A DNA stretch of 64,000 nt from NCBI GenBank assembly GCA_963742875.1, contig CAVUNO010000022.1, forward strand, positions 62,001 through 126,000. The letters run 5' to 3'. Every line of letters starts with the position of its first letter. The first letter of the stretch is position 1. Made by a program: the position numbers and the translations under genes. The notes under the pieces were generated by a model. That model saw nothing but the letters and a program-made list of their open reading frames with translations. It was not told the DNA's origin and searched no databases. This DNA is from Bog-532 sp963742875. Lineage in GTDB: Bacteria; Actinomycetota; Actinomycetes; Streptosporangiales; Streptosporangiaceae. Shown one piece after another: positions 24,317 through 32,866 of the stretch.

Positions 24317-24835
24317 TTACCCCTGGTGCTGTCCGCTGGCGCCGCTGAAGTATTCCTGCGGTGCTCGGTCCTGCTGGTCCGGCCGTGCCGGTGCCACGTG
24401 CACGAGCAGGTTGTAGGTGACCAGGGCGATGGCCAGGTGCATGAGCATGAGGATGGCGATCGCGCCGGGTGGCTGGCCCCGGTAGAGGATGTAGAGGTCG
24501 GGCAGCCACAGCACCAGCGTGACGAGAATGGCCAGGCGCATAAACAGCCATCGCGGTGCCGATGTCAGCCGGGTAACGACCGGCCACGCCGCGCAGGCGA
24601 TGATCACGCCGACCACCGTCAGCTTGGCGTAATCGGAGAAGCGGAAGTGGACGTATCCCCTGGTGCTAGGGAAGATGTGTTCACCGATGACCACCAGCAG
24701 CGCGTCCGCGGCCAGCGAGCCGGCGATGGACGCGACCGTGGCCAGCAAGACGCGGCCGGCGGATGGCTGACGGTGCTGTGGCGAGAAGTCCAGCCGGGCC
24801 AGCGATGCAGCTTGTCGGAGCATGCGCGCGAGCAT
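24317..24835 (-). CDS. Four-helix membrane protein (DUF6069-like)
   Basis: 172 residues with four hydrophobic helices: LLATVASIAGSLAADALLVV, LTVVGVIIACAAWPVVTRLT, FMRLAILVTLVLWLPDLYIL and IAILMLMHLAIALVTYNLLV. The first helix pair is separated by an external loop. This matches the size and topology of small actinobacterial DUF6069-type proteins of unknown role. The ATG start at 24835 is followed by a basic stretch and there are no frame breaks. The neighbours on both sides are relics, giving no functional context. Confidence 0.72.
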   Translation of the reverse strand: MLARMLRQAASLARLDFSPQHRQPSAGRVLLATVASIAGSLAADALLVVIGEHIFPSTRGYVHFRFSDYAKLTVVGVIIACAAWPVVTRLTSAPRWLFMRLAILVTLVLWLPDLYILYRGQPPGAIAILMLMHLAIALVTYNLLVHVAPARPDQQDRAPQEYFSGASGQHQG

Positions 24836-25048
24836 AGTGACGCCGGATGACAGATTCGTGAACGTCCTGACATCACCTGAGCCAGTGGGTCATCACCCTG
24901 CATACGCCCGTGACGGGATTACCCGGAGTGACTTCGCGCGTCGCCGTCAGGCGCCACCTGGGCTTTGGGTTCACCGGATAGGCCTCTATCAGCGCGGGCC
25001 AGCCGGACTAGGTGCTGGCTCCGCCTTCCGCTTCATGATCCTTTCACG
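24836..25048. other. Divergent intergenic region
   Basis: About 210 bases between divergent starts; no clear promoter or hairpin stands out. Confidence 0.3.
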
Positions 25049-25553
25049 ATGACACCGCATCCTTATGCGGGTGAGTACCGGCTCCGTCTCATCCGCCCCG
25101 CTGCGGCCCTCATCCCGTTACAGCCACCGCCGGCCATCCGGCCGCCGTTCTGCCCCCGCCCCGGCCCGGTCTGGTGCGGGGCATCGCTGGTCGTGGCGGG
25201 TGCTGGGCTGGGGGCTACGACGGCCTTGACGATCACGGCGGAGACCTGGAGCCAGGTGACCGCTCCGGGCAGGCTGGCCACCTTCGCCGGGAACATCACC
25301 GGCATGGCGGGGACGTACCTGGCCCTGATCATGGTGCTGCTGGTCAGCCGCATCCCTTTTGCCGAGCACGTGCTCGGCAAAAGACGGCCTGCTGCGCTGG
25401 CACCGGCGGATCGCCCCCTGGCCGATCAGCCTCCTGATCGCCCACGCGAGCGTCCGGCACGGGCCTGTAGCGAGTCGCTGCTGACGATCGCCCCGCCGAT
25501 CACGGCCACTGCCGGATGGTTTACCGCCGGGGCTGAAGGGTTAATGACCGGCC
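25049..25553 (+). pseudogene. Ferric-reductase-like transmembrane protein, frameshifted and truncated
   Basis: From ATG 25049 the protein has two membrane helices (GASLVVAGAGLGATTALTIT and TYLALIMVLLVSRIPFAEHV). They match the N-terminal helices of ferric-reductase-like transmembrane domains coupled to flavin/ferredoxin-reductase modules. At about 25378 an AAAA run (normally AAA) shifts the frame; the alternate frame continues the family pattern as KDGLLRWHRRIAPWPISLLI, then AHA. Even corrected, sequence ends after about 30 more residues, so the heme and flavin parts are missing. The next gene starts immediately after, at 25554. Confidence 0.65.
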
Positions 25554-26321
25554 ATGTCCGCTGCTGATGATGACATGCCTTCCGCTGATCAGGTCCGCGC
25601 GGCCGCCGAGGGCCGGGAGACCCACCCGGCCGAGGCGCACTCAGGCGGGAGCGCGGGACGGCTGAACTGGCTGCGGGCCGCGGTGCTCGGCGCCAACGAC
25701 GGGATCGTGTCGGTGGCCGGCATCGTCATCGGGGTGGCCGGGGCGACCGCGGCACGCGGCCCCATCTTCACCGCCGGTCTGGCCGGGCTGGTCGCTGGGG
25801 CGGTGTCGATGGCCCTGGGCGAGTACGTGTCCGTCTCCAGCCAGCGCGACAGCGAGCTCGCGCAACTGACGCAGGAAAAACGCGAACTGGCCGAAACCCC
25901 AGAGGCCGAGCTGACCGAGCTGACCGCCCTGTACGAAGCCAAGGGCCTTTCGGCGGCCACCGCCCGTACGGTCGCTGCCGAGCTGACCGCCCGCAATCCG
26001 CTGGCCGCCCATCTCGACGCCGAACTGCACATCGACCCCAACGACCTGGCCCGCCCCTTGCAGGCCGCCGCCGCATCCGCGCTGTCGTTCACCTCCGGCG
26101 CCCTGCTGCCGCTGCTGGCCATCCTGCTGCCCCCGGCCACCCTGCGGGTACCCGTCACATTCGTCGCCGTCCTCATCGCACTCGGCCTGGCCGGTGCCCT
26201 CAGCGCACGCATCGGCGGCAGCGATATCCGCCGCGCCGTGCTACGGGTGGTTATCGGCGGAGCGCTGGGGCTGGCCTTTACCTACGGTGTCGGGCACCTG
26301 TTCGGGACCGCCATCGGCTGA
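25554..26321 (+). CDS. VIT1/CCC1-family iron/manganese transporter
   Basis: A 255-residue membrane protein of the VIT/CCC1 family, which exports Fe2+ or Mn2+ from the bacterial cytosol. Key features are the first-helix motif LRAAVLGANDGIVSVAGIVI, with the metal-coordinating residues, and GAVSMALGEYVSVSSQRDSE. A cytoplasmic metal-binding domain follows, rich in Glu and helical (residues about 100-160). Three more helices end the protein. It is intact, with ATG 25554. Its 3' end overlaps the C-terminal codons of the convergent histidine kinase by about 80 bases. The iron box at 5 kb and this gene hint at an iron-handling theme, but they are 20 kb apart. Confidence 0.92.
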   Translation: MSAADDDMPSADQVRAAAEGRETHPAEAHSGGSAGRLNWLRAAVLGANDGIVSVAGIVIGVAGATAARGPIFTAGLAGLVAGAVSMALGEYVSVSSQRDSELAQLTQEKRELAETPEAELTELTALYEAKGLSAATARTVAAELTARNPLAAHLDAELHIDPNDLARPLQAAAASALSFTSGALLPLLAILLPPATLRVPVTFVAVLIALGLAGALSARIGGSDIRRAVLRVVIGGALGLAFTYGVGHLFGTAIG

Positions 26322-27518
26322 CGTTTGCCATCGTCTGCCGGGCCGCACCCGGAGGTACCAGGGCCGCCCAGCCGGCGCGGGCATGTGCCGTGGCTGATAA
26401 GGGTGCCAGGACACTTCCATGCGTGCGCCTCCCAGCGTTTGCGAGCTGCCGATATTCCAGCGGCCTCCGGTCGACCGGACGATCGAGTCGGCGATGGCCA
26501 GCCCGAGCCCGGCTCCCTGGCCGTCGTCGACCGCGCGGTGGAACCGGTCGAACAGCCGTTTCTGTTCTTCTTCGGGTATGCCCGGCCCGCTGTCCTCGAC
26601 CGTGAGGCTGACCCGGCCCGCCGTCGCCGTTACAGCGACGCGGACGCGGCCGGCTGAGTCCGCGTACCGGCAGGCGTTGTCCATCAGCACCCCGGCGAGC
26701 CGGTCGATCCATTCTGGCGGCGCGACGATCAGCGCGGGCACGGGCGTTTCGGTGTCCGCCTCGATCGTGATGGACCGTGACCGGGCCAGCACGCGGAAGC
26801 GGTCGGCGCAGGTGCCGGCGATCGTCGCGACGTCGAGGGGCTCGTCGCCGGGTGGTGGTGGCTGGGAGTCGAACCGGGCCAGCCACAGCAGGTCCTCCAC
26901 GATCCGGCGCAAGCGCTTGCCTTCGCCCTGAATCCGTGCCAGCGAGGCCTGGTATTCGGCTGCTGCCCGTGGGCCGGTCAGCGCGACGTCGGCCTCAGCG
27001 CTGATGACGCTCAGCGGAGTCCGCAGCTCATGCGATGCGTCGGCGGTGAATTCCAGCTGGCGGCGGCGCGATTGCTCGACCGGGCCCAGGGCCTTCAGGC
27101 CGACGGCCAGGGAACCGAGAAACATCGCCAGCAGCAGCAGCGGGGCCGCGGCGATCTCACTGCCCAGCAGGACCGCTTCGGTGTGCCGGTTCTGAGCCAG
27201 GCTCTGGCCGGCCGCTAGCCACCCGCTCCCGGTGCGGCGGGCATCGAGCCGGAACGGGCTGCCCCCGATGCTCGCGGTCAACGGCCAGCCATGGCCCGGC
27301 CGCAATCCCCGGGGCAGCGGCGGAATATCCTCGCCGAGCGGGATCACTCGACCGCCGGGCTCGATGAGCCAGAGGAAAAGCGGCGCGTCGTCGACATCGC
27401 CGTCGTCATCGTGGTCGCTGTCTTTTGACGTCTGCGTGACCCCACCAGGCCGGCTGGTCTCGGCCAGGTGGTCAGCCAGCCGAGCGTCGGTCTGCCCAGT
27501 CAGCCGGCCGGTCACCAC
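26241..27518 (-). CDS. Sensor histidine kinase of an OmpR-type two-component system
   Basis: 425 residues counted from GTG 27518. They comprise a periplasmic sensor region, a membrane helix (IAAAPLLLLAMFLGSLAVGL), the H-box EFTADASHELRTPLSVIS, an N-box region with NACRYADSAGRVRVA, and the G-boxes EDSGPGIPEEEQ and GAGLGLAIADSIV. It autophosphorylates at the H-box His and passes phosphate to the regulator encoded just upstream. Oddly, codons for an obvious first helix (ARVAGAATLIIAIVYTG) lie in frame upstream of 27518, up to about 27660, with no ATG or GTG to start them. Either a CTG start or an N-terminal frameshift is involved. The last 40 residues overlap the convergent VIT gene and look non-conserved. 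Confidence 0.85.
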   Translation of the reverse strand: MVTGRLTGQTDARLADHLAETSRPGGVTQTSKDSDHDDDGDVDDAPLFLWLIEPGGRVIPLGEDIPPLPRGLRPGHGWPLTASIGGSPFRLDARRTGSGWLAAGQSLAQNRHTEAVLLGSEIAAAPLLLLAMFLGSLAVGLKALGPVEQSRRRQLEFTADASHELRTPLSVISAEADVALTGPRAAAEYQASLARIQGEGKRLRRIVEDLLWLARFDSQPPPPGDEPLDVATIAGTCADRFRVLARSRSITIEADTETPVPALIVAPPEWIDRLAGVLMDNACRYADSAGRVRVAVTATAGRVSLTVEDSGPGIPEEEQKRLFDRFHRAVDDGQGAGLGLAIADSIVRSTGGRWNIGSSQTLGGARMEVSWHPYQPRHMPAPAGRPWYLRVRPGRRWQTSADGGPEQVPDTVGKGQPQRSADNHP

Positions 27519-27674
27519 GAGGTTCAGCGCCGTGACGCTGCCGGTGTAGACGATGGCGATGATCAGCGTGGCGGCGCCCGCGACCCGGGCCGCGTGCGCG
27601 AACTGCGGCGACAGCAGCCGGCCCCGTTCGGGCAGGCCCCGGTGGCCAGGCGCAGCCTCATGTGCCCGTCATCC

Positions 27675-28343
27675 TCATGTGCTGGTCATCCGGTAACCGA
27701 CGCCGCGGACCGTCTGGATCTGCACCCGGGCGCCCGCCAGCTTGGCTCGCAGCCGGGCCAGGTGGACGTCGATGGTGTTGGAGCCGAACGCATCGGCCTC
27801 GTTGTCCCAGACATGCTGGGCGATGAACCGCCGGTCGACCACCGCCGGGGAACGGCGCATCAGCATTTCCAGGATGCCGAGTTCGGTGCCGGTCAGCGAT
27901 GGATGGTCCTGACCGACCCGCGCGCTGCGGGCCGCGGGATCGAACTCCAGGTCCCCGACCACCAGCAAGGACGGCTGGACCTGCGGTGGCCGGCGCTGCA
28001 GGGCCCGGAGCCGGGCCAGTAGCTCACTGAAGTCGAACGGCTTGACCAGGTAATCGTCGGCGCCCGCGTCCAGTCCCGTGACCCGGTCGGCGGGAGTGTC
28101 TCGCGCCGTCAACATCAAGACGGGTGTCGCGGACCGGATCCGCCGCATGCGCTGAACCACTTCCAGGCCGGACAAGCCCGGCATCCGCCAGTCCAGAACC
28201 ACGACGGAGTACTCATAGGTTCTCAGGAATCGCAGCGCGGCGTCCCCATCGGGCACCAGGTCCACCACATAGCCTTTTCCCCGAAGGCCGCGCCCGATAA
28301 CCTCCGCCAGCCCGCGGTCGTCCTCGGCGAGGAGTATCCTCAC
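27675..28343 (-). CDS. OmpR-family response regulator
   Basis: A 222-residue regulator with an N-terminal receiver (RILLAEDDRGLAEVIGRGL, phospho-acceptor Asp at about 51 in VVVLDWRMPG, conserved Thr in LMLTARD, Lys in DYLVKPF). The C-terminal winged helix includes LTGTELGILEMLMRRSPAVV and the final VRGVGYRM. I chose GTG 28343, which places MRILLAEDD at the N-terminus, over upstream in-frame starts. It precedes the histidine kinase on the same strand with overlapping or nearly abutting ends, the classical rr-hk operon order. The target genes are unknown; the signal might concern membrane or metal stress, but nothing in the sequence shows this. Confidence 0.92.
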   Translation of the reverse strand: MRILLAEDDRGLAEVIGRGLRGKGYVVDLVPDGDAALRFLRTYEYSVVVLDWRMPGLSGLEVVQRMRRIRSATPVLMLTARDTPADRVTGLDAGADDYLVKPFDFSELLARLRALQRRPPQVQPSLLVVGDLEFDPAARSARVGQDHPSLTGTELGILEMLMRRSPAVVDRRFIAQHVWDNEADAFGSNTIDVHLARLRAKLAGARVQIQTVRGVGYRMTST

Positions 28344-28374
28344 CGCGACCGGATTTCCCGATGCGATGTCATGT

Positions 28375-28741
28375 TCAGCACAGGCCAAGCCTCCTGCCGA
28401 GATCGGAGGAGAACACTTTACGGGGGTCCAGTAGCTCCCGGGACCTTCCGCCACTCGGCCAGCTGACCGTACATGGCGGCGAAGGCGTCCGCCCGCATCC
28501 GGACATCCTTGGCCAGGTAGACCCGGCCGCCGGCGTCGGCGACGCGCCGGTCCAGGTGATTCAGGACCGTCGGCAGTCTCGGATTTCCCGTCGGCATGTC
28601 CACGGCCAGCGACCAGCCCGGCCCGGAAAATGAAAGGTAGTTCCCGCTCGCCGGGCCGAATCGCCGCAGCGTGCCCAGAAACGGCGCCACACGATGCCGC
28701 CGCGGCGTGCTCAGCACTTCGGTGATCAGAATTGGCCAGCT
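28375..28741 (-). pseudogene. DprE1-like (decaprenylphosphoryl-ribose oxidase) C-terminal stub
   Basis: The minus strand encodes the end of an FAD-linked oxidase of the DprE1 type: LRRFGPASGNYLSFSGPGWS, LAVDMPTGNP, LNHLDRRVADAGGRVYLAKD and MYGQLAEWRKV. A one-base insertion in a C-run near 28440 shifts the frame. When corrected, the family tail RELLDPRKVFSSDLGRRLGL follows, ending at TGA 28375. The N-terminal FAD-binding 330 residues are absent. DprE1 makes arabinan precursors for the cell wall of mycolate-type actinobacteria, and homologues exist more widely. Confidence 0.65.
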
Positions 28742-28758
28742 CGTTTGTTGTTGTTGCC

Positions 28759-28772
28759 CTAGCTATAGCTAG
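28759..28772. promoter_or_regulatory. Perfect 14-bp palindrome CTAGCTATAGCTAG
   Basis: A perfect dyad ending 8 bases before the ATG of the redoxin-like gene. The AT-rich centre and position suit an operator overlapping the translation start; direct role unknown. Confidence 0.45.
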
Positions 28773-28780
28773 TCTTGTGC

Positions 28781-29250
28781 ATGGCCACGGTGCTGGCCCT
28801 ATTCGGGGTTACGCACGTATCAATGTCCGGCGCCGAGGCGATCGAGCGTGACGGCCTGGCGCCCGGAATGGACGCACCTGTCTGGTCACTCGTGGACTCC
28901 ACCGGCAAGGTAGTCCGCTCTCCCCCGAGCACTCCCCTGCACCTGATCATGTTCACCGACCATTCCCTGAAAGCTTTTCCTTCTGTAGTGGATGGGCTGC
29001 GCGAGCTGTAGTGGATGGGCTGCGCGAGGTCATGGCGCAGGAGCGGCTAGAGATCGTGGTGCTGACCCGCCGCCGCAACGAGCTGGCGGAGCCGGTGCTG
29101 CGCATGATCGGCCTGGACGGCATCTCGGTCCTGACTGGGTCATCTTCGCTCTATGCCGTATATAACGTCCGGGTGACGCCCTTTGTGATATTCGTCGACT
29201 CAGCTGGCCGGGTGCGGGCATCTAGCCTGGTCAATGAGCATGGCAGGTGA
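28781..29250 (+). pseudogene. Redoxin/TlpA-like thioredoxin-fold protein broken by a 23-bp tandem duplication
   Basis: A thioredoxin-fold protein: GLAPGMDAPVWSLVDSTGKV, then PLHLIMFTDHSLKAFPSVVD, EIVVLTRRRNELAEP, and the cis-Pro segment VRVTPFVIFVDSAGRV. The family's CxxC is absent here (FTDHSLKA in its place), so no disulfide exchange is expected even when intact. Bases 28983-29005 are repeated exactly at 29006-29028. The insertion of 23 bases brings in a TAG stop after DGLREL and shifts the rest. Without one copy the frame runs through to about 155 residues. It lies upstream of a MauE-like membrane gene, a common pairing. Confidence 0.7.
28983..29028. repeat. Exact 23-bp tandem duplication inside the redoxin gene
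   Basis: Two perfect 23-base copies, 28983-29005 and 29006-29028. 23 is not a multiple of three and introduces an in-frame TAG, so the duplication is the inactivating change. Loss of one copy by slippage would restore the gene. Confidence 0.92.
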
Positions 29251-29349
29251 CGAAGCCGCTGCAGCTCGCGGATCTCCCGCTCGAGCAGGAAAATCTCGCG
29301 CCGCGCGGCCGCTTCCGGCGCCGCACAGCCGGGGCCGGAGTGTAGGCCA

Positions 29350-29720
29350 GTGGACGTCGTGGTTCTGTGCGCCAAGACGGCCGTCGCGTGCCTGCTGATC
29401 GTTGCGGGCGGCGCCAAACTCTCCGACCCGGCCAGTTTCGCTTCGACCGTGCGGCTGTTCATCCCGTTCCGCGTCGCCTGGCCGTGGCTGTCGGCACTCG
29501 CCGTCGGAGTCTCGCTAGGGGAGCTCGCTGTCGGCCTGGCCAGCCTGACGCTCCCGGCGATCACGGCGCTGAACGCCCTCGTCTTCGCCATCGGCTGCGC
29601 ATTTGTTGCCGTCTCCGCCATGGGCTATGTCTTCCACCGGGGCCGGTCATGCCGATGTTTCGGGGCGCTGTCCCAGCGGAGGTTCGACGCCGCGGGCGTC
29701 GTGCGCAGCGCCGTCGTCGC
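29350..29720 (+). CDS. MauE/DoxX-like membrane protein, C-terminus altered
   Basis: A MauE-domain membrane protein: an N-terminal helix VLCAKTAVACLLIVAGGAKL with the conserved KL turn, RLFIPFRVAWPWLSALAVGV, a central GELAVGLASLTL helix, then the Cys-containing segment GRSCRCFGALS. MauE proteins supply electrons or disulfides across the membrane in methylamine dehydrogenase maturation and other thiol systems. GTG start at 29350. After about 29700 the reading frame leaves the family while an overlapping frame starts a redoxin tail, so the last part of this gene appears deleted. The frame continues to 29817 with unrelated residues. Confidence 0.6.
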
Positions 29721-30091
29721 AGGTAGCGCTCGGGACAGCCGAGCACACGGGCGAGCTCAGCGGCTTGCGGGTGCTGCTGCTCACTTCCAGCCCGAAGAGT
29801 TACCTGAAGGTCTCTGATGCCTTCCGCGCTACCCGGCTGGAGTGCGGCCGCATCCTGGCACAGACCACCACGCAGGCATACGGCGCGACTTCCACGCCGC
29901 TGCTGGTGTCTATCGACCGCGATGGCGTGGTCAGGGCGGCCGCCCCGGCCATCCAGCTCGCCGAGGTCCGCGCGTTCAGCCGGGCGTGCCTGTTTCCCCC
30001 GGATCAGGGAAAATCCATCCCAATTACAGCCGCGGCACCACAGCACAAAAACGACCTGGAAGCGGCCGCCCCGGCTGCTGGAGCCGACTGA
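29721..30091 (+). pseudogene. Second redoxin-like C-terminal fragment
   Basis: In a different frame from the MauE-like gene the sequence reads HTGELSGLRVLLLTSSPKSY, RATRLECGRILAQTTTQAYG, ATSTPLLVSIDRDGVVRAAA and a final helix VRAFSRACL. The order (strand, helix, cis-Pro-like STPLLVSI, DRDGVV turn) is the C-terminal half of a TlpA-like redoxin. The N-terminal half with any CxxC is missing. The gene pair MauE + redoxin was evidently joined by a deletion. Confidence 0.55.
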
Positions 30092-30337
30092 GAAGGGGAT
30101 CGCGCGATGGCTTGGAGGCACTTCGGCTCAAGTTTCGACGCACGAGTCAGCCAGATGACGGAACGGGCCTCCCGGAGAATGTCACGCAGAAACACTCTGC
30201 GAACTGTTTTCGTAAGCGGCGCCGCCGCCCCCACATCACGGTCATGCGGCACAGTCGAGTCTCGCACGGCGATCGGCACGACGTCACATCGTCAACGCCC
30301 GCTCATATGCCTTCGTGTTTCTGGCGCTGCGCCGCGT
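30092..30337. other. Intergenic gap between redoxin relic and hydroxyacyl-CoA dehydrogenase
   Basis: About 246 bases; I see no gene or regulatory site I can support. Confidence 0.3.
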
Positions 30338-31870
30338 TCAGCTGCGGAACCGGATCCCGGCGGTGGCGTACTCGGCCAGCATGGGTACCGGGGCGAACGC
30401 CCGGTCACCGGTCGCAGCGTGCATCGCCTCCAGCACGCTGACGACGTGCGCCGGGCCGGCCTCGTCGAGCATCTGAAGCGGCCCGCGGGGGTAACCGCAG
30501 CCGAGCATCATCGCGGTATCGATGTCGGCCGGGCTCGCGTACCCGTCCTGGAACATGCGCACCGCGTCGTTGAACTGTGTATAGGCGAGCGCCTCAATGA
30601 GGAAGCCGGGCCGGTCCCTGGAGATAACCGCGTTCAGCCCGATCCTGGCGGCGAGCGCGGCCGCCTTGGCGGCCGTGCCTGCCGCGGTCACGTCCGGCAC
30701 CACCAGCTCGGCAAGCTCCGCCTTGCCGTCGCCCACCTTGACGAAGTGGACACCGACCGCATCGGCCGGGTGGCCTACGGCCAGTACCGCATCCAGGACC
30801 CGCTGCTTCGGGTCCGCCGCCACGATGACCAGGCCGGTCTCGTCGGACGGCTGCCGCACGACGCGGATACCGGCCGCGGTGATCCGGTTGGCCAGCTCGT
30901 CCAGCGGGCCGTCCTTCTCCCTCATCAGCGCGACCTCGGCGGGAACAGTTGCCAGCTCGGGTTCCTCACCCGCTGCCGCGGGGGAGCCCTGCCGCTGATA
31001 GTCATAGAACCCGCGTCCGCTCTTGCGGCCGAGCAGCCTGGCATCGCACAGCCTGCGCAGCAGCGGCGCGGGCGCGTAACGGTTGCCACCGAACTCAGCC
31101 TGGAGCACCTCAAGGACCGACAGATCCGTATCCAGGCCGATCAGGTCAAGCAGGGTCAGCGGCCCCATCGGCAGGCCGAGTCCGGCAGTAGCCGCCGTGT
31201 CGATGTCCTCGCGGGTGGCCTGCGCGGTTTCCAGCAGCCGGATTGCGTGGTTGAGGTAGGGGACCAGCAGCGCATTCACGATGAACCCGGCTCGGTCGCT
31301 GACCCGGACGGGAGTCTTGCGCAGGTCACGGGACAGCAGAGTCAGCGTCTCGGCGGTCTCCGGCGAGGTGAGCACCGTGGAGATGACCTCGACCAGCTTC
31401 ATGACCGGAGCGGGATTGAAGAAGTGCAGCCCGGCCACCCGGGGCGGATACCGCGTACCGCCCGCGATCTCTGTGATCGACAGCGAGGAGGTATTGGTGG
31501 CCAGGATCGCATCGGCCCGGCAGGCCTCGTCCAGCTGGGCGTAAAGAGTCTTCTTGAGGTCCATGCGTTCTGGTATGGCCTCGATCACCAGGTCGGCGCC
31601 GGCCACTCCGGCCGGGATGTCGACCGTGGGCCGGATCCGGGCGAGCATCTCGTCTCGTGCGGCTTCGGTGAGTTTGCCCCGGCTGACCGCCTTGTCCAGG
31701 GATGCGCGCAGCCGGGCCATGCCCTGGTCCAGGAAAGTCTGGTTGATCTCGATCGCGACGACGCGGCGGCCACTGCGGCCGACCAGCTCGGCGATGCCCG
31801 AGCCCATGAGGCCAAGCCCGATCACCGCCACCTCGCGGATATCGGCTGGCTGTATCACGCTACTAGTCAT
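30338..31870 (-). CDS. 3-hydroxyacyl-CoA dehydrogenase (PaaH/HbdA type)
   Basis: A 510-residue NAD-dependent enzyme that oxidises L-3-hydroxyacyl-CoA to 3-oxoacyl-CoA in beta-oxidation, or in the phenylacetate pathway. The N-terminal Rossmann fold shows VAVIGLGLMGSGIAELVGRS and LVIEAIPERMDLKKTLYAQL. The catalytic His lies in RVAGLHFFNPAPVMKLVEVI and the NTSSLSITEIA segment follows the family. A first C-terminal 3HCDH domain (DRAGFIVNALLVPYLNHAIR; GPLTLLDLIGLD) is followed by a linker and a second, shorter NAD-like part plus another 3HCDH domain (GFLIEALAYTQFNDAVRMFQ; GCGYPRGPLQMLDEAG). This duplicated architecture is usual for PaaH of about 500 residues. ATG 31870. No paa or fad neighbours remain. 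Confidence 0.92.
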   Translation of the reverse strand: MTSSVIQPADIREVAVIGLGLMGSGIAELVGRSGRRVVAIEINQTFLDQGMARLRASLDKAVSRGKLTEAARDEMLARIRPTVDIPAGVAGADLVIEAIPERMDLKKTLYAQLDEACRADAILATNTSSLSITEIAGGTRYPPRVAGLHFFNPAPVMKLVEVISTVLTSPETAETLTLLSRDLRKTPVRVSDRAGFIVNALLVPYLNHAIRLLETAQATREDIDTAATAGLGLPMGPLTLLDLIGLDTDLSVLEVLQAEFGGNRYAPAPLLRRLCDARLLGRKSGRGFYDYQRQGSPAAAGEEPELATVPAEVALMREKDGPLDELANRITAAGIRVVRQPSDETGLVIVAADPKQRVLDAVLAVGHPADAVGVHFVKVGDGKAELAELVVPDVTAAGTAAKAAALAARIGLNAVISRDRPGFLIEALAYTQFNDAVRMFQDGYASPADIDTAMMLGCGYPRGPLQMLDEAGPAHVVSVLEAMHAATGDRAFAPVPMLAEYATAGIRFRS

Positions 31871-31995
31871 TTGCTGAGCCTTTCGTCTAGCTAAGCCACG
31901 GGACGTTCACGACCAGGCTCCTCCGGCGCGAAGCGCGCGCCTGCGCGGAGTGGAGCACGGGCGCTGGAGACGGATGATCGCGCGCAGCGCCCCTG

Positions 31996-32345
31996 TCATG
32001 GCGGCGGGAGCTTGATCGCGACCGCGGTCCCGGGGCCGAGCAGGTGGGGCTCCCCCCGGACGAGCACGTTAAGCGGAGCGCCGTTGTGCACGAGGTAGCA
32101 TTCCGCGTCGTGGGTGAGCCTGGCCCGGATCTGCCGTACGCCGAATCGAAGCGAGAAGGCGAGATCGTTCCAGGCGTGTGGTAGCCGGGGCGCGAAGGAC
32201 AGACGGCCGTCGAAGTCCCGGGCTCCACCGAACCCGGCAAACTCGTCTGGGTACCGCGCCTCGACGGTACGCCATTCGTCCGCTCGGTTGAGGTGTACTG
32301 GCGGCAACTCAATTTTCCGCTTGAGCACGATTCGAAGGTAATCCC
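31996..32345 (-). pseudogene. GH65-type glycoside phosphorylase, C-terminal fragment
   Basis: The last 110 codons before the stop at 31996 read as the C-terminal domain of glycoside hydrolase family 65 (trehalose/kojibiose phosphorylases). The block FAPRLPHAWNDLAFSLRFGV is followed by RQIRARLTHDAECYLVHNGA, then LNVLVRGEPHLLGPGTAVAI. The family pattern is W..L.F.L.YRG..L.V..T, then G.PL.I.V.GE...L..G. The catalytic (alpha/alpha)6 barrel is missing; sequence upstream of 32345 has no family resemblance. Confidence 0.6.
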
Positions 32346-32866
32346 CTGCACGCGATAGCGACAGATGGGCCGGCCGCGATTGCCGCCCGTCGCCCGGCCT
32401 GCCGGGGGATCCCTGCCGTCCTGCCGGAACACCAGACGGGCGTTGCTGTGCCGGGAAGCCACCCTCGAGCCGAGACCGGCCGCCGCCAGGCCGGCCACGA
32501 CGTGCACCGGAAATGCGACTGCGGGCAAGGGCACGCCAGACGGCAGTCCGGTAGCGGCTTTCATCATGGATCGTCGCCCATGAGAGTTGCGCGCCCACAA
32601 GCGCGGTCGGCCAGCCAGCGGAAGCATCCCCATTCGTTGCCGCACCACCGGTCATCCTGATTTGATCACCGAACGTCATGGTGAGCGCGGAATCGAAAGT
32701 GCAGGACCAGTGGTGCCGACGATGCCGGAGCAGACAACCTGGTGACGGGTCAAAACCGAGCGAATTCCCGGAAGACGCGCCGTTTACGAAACGGTTTCAC
32801 CCGACACGTCGGGGGCCGTCCGGCCGCTCGCATTCCATCAGGAGCACAGCGGCCGAGGGCAACATC
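32346..32866. other. Region between GH65 relic and aldo/keto reductase
   Basis: About 520 bases without a gene I can support. Open frames on both strands have composition-driven Arg/Gly/Pro translations. The last 40 bases should include the aldo/keto reductase ribosome site (GAGGGC, near 32855). Confidence 0.35.

Noticed and set aside
29151..29621. Minus-strand coiled-coil-like open frame under the MauE-like gene
   Set aside because: Part resembles a coiled coil (EIFLLEREIRELQRL) but no start, no family, and the sense strand carries redoxin and MauE-type domains.
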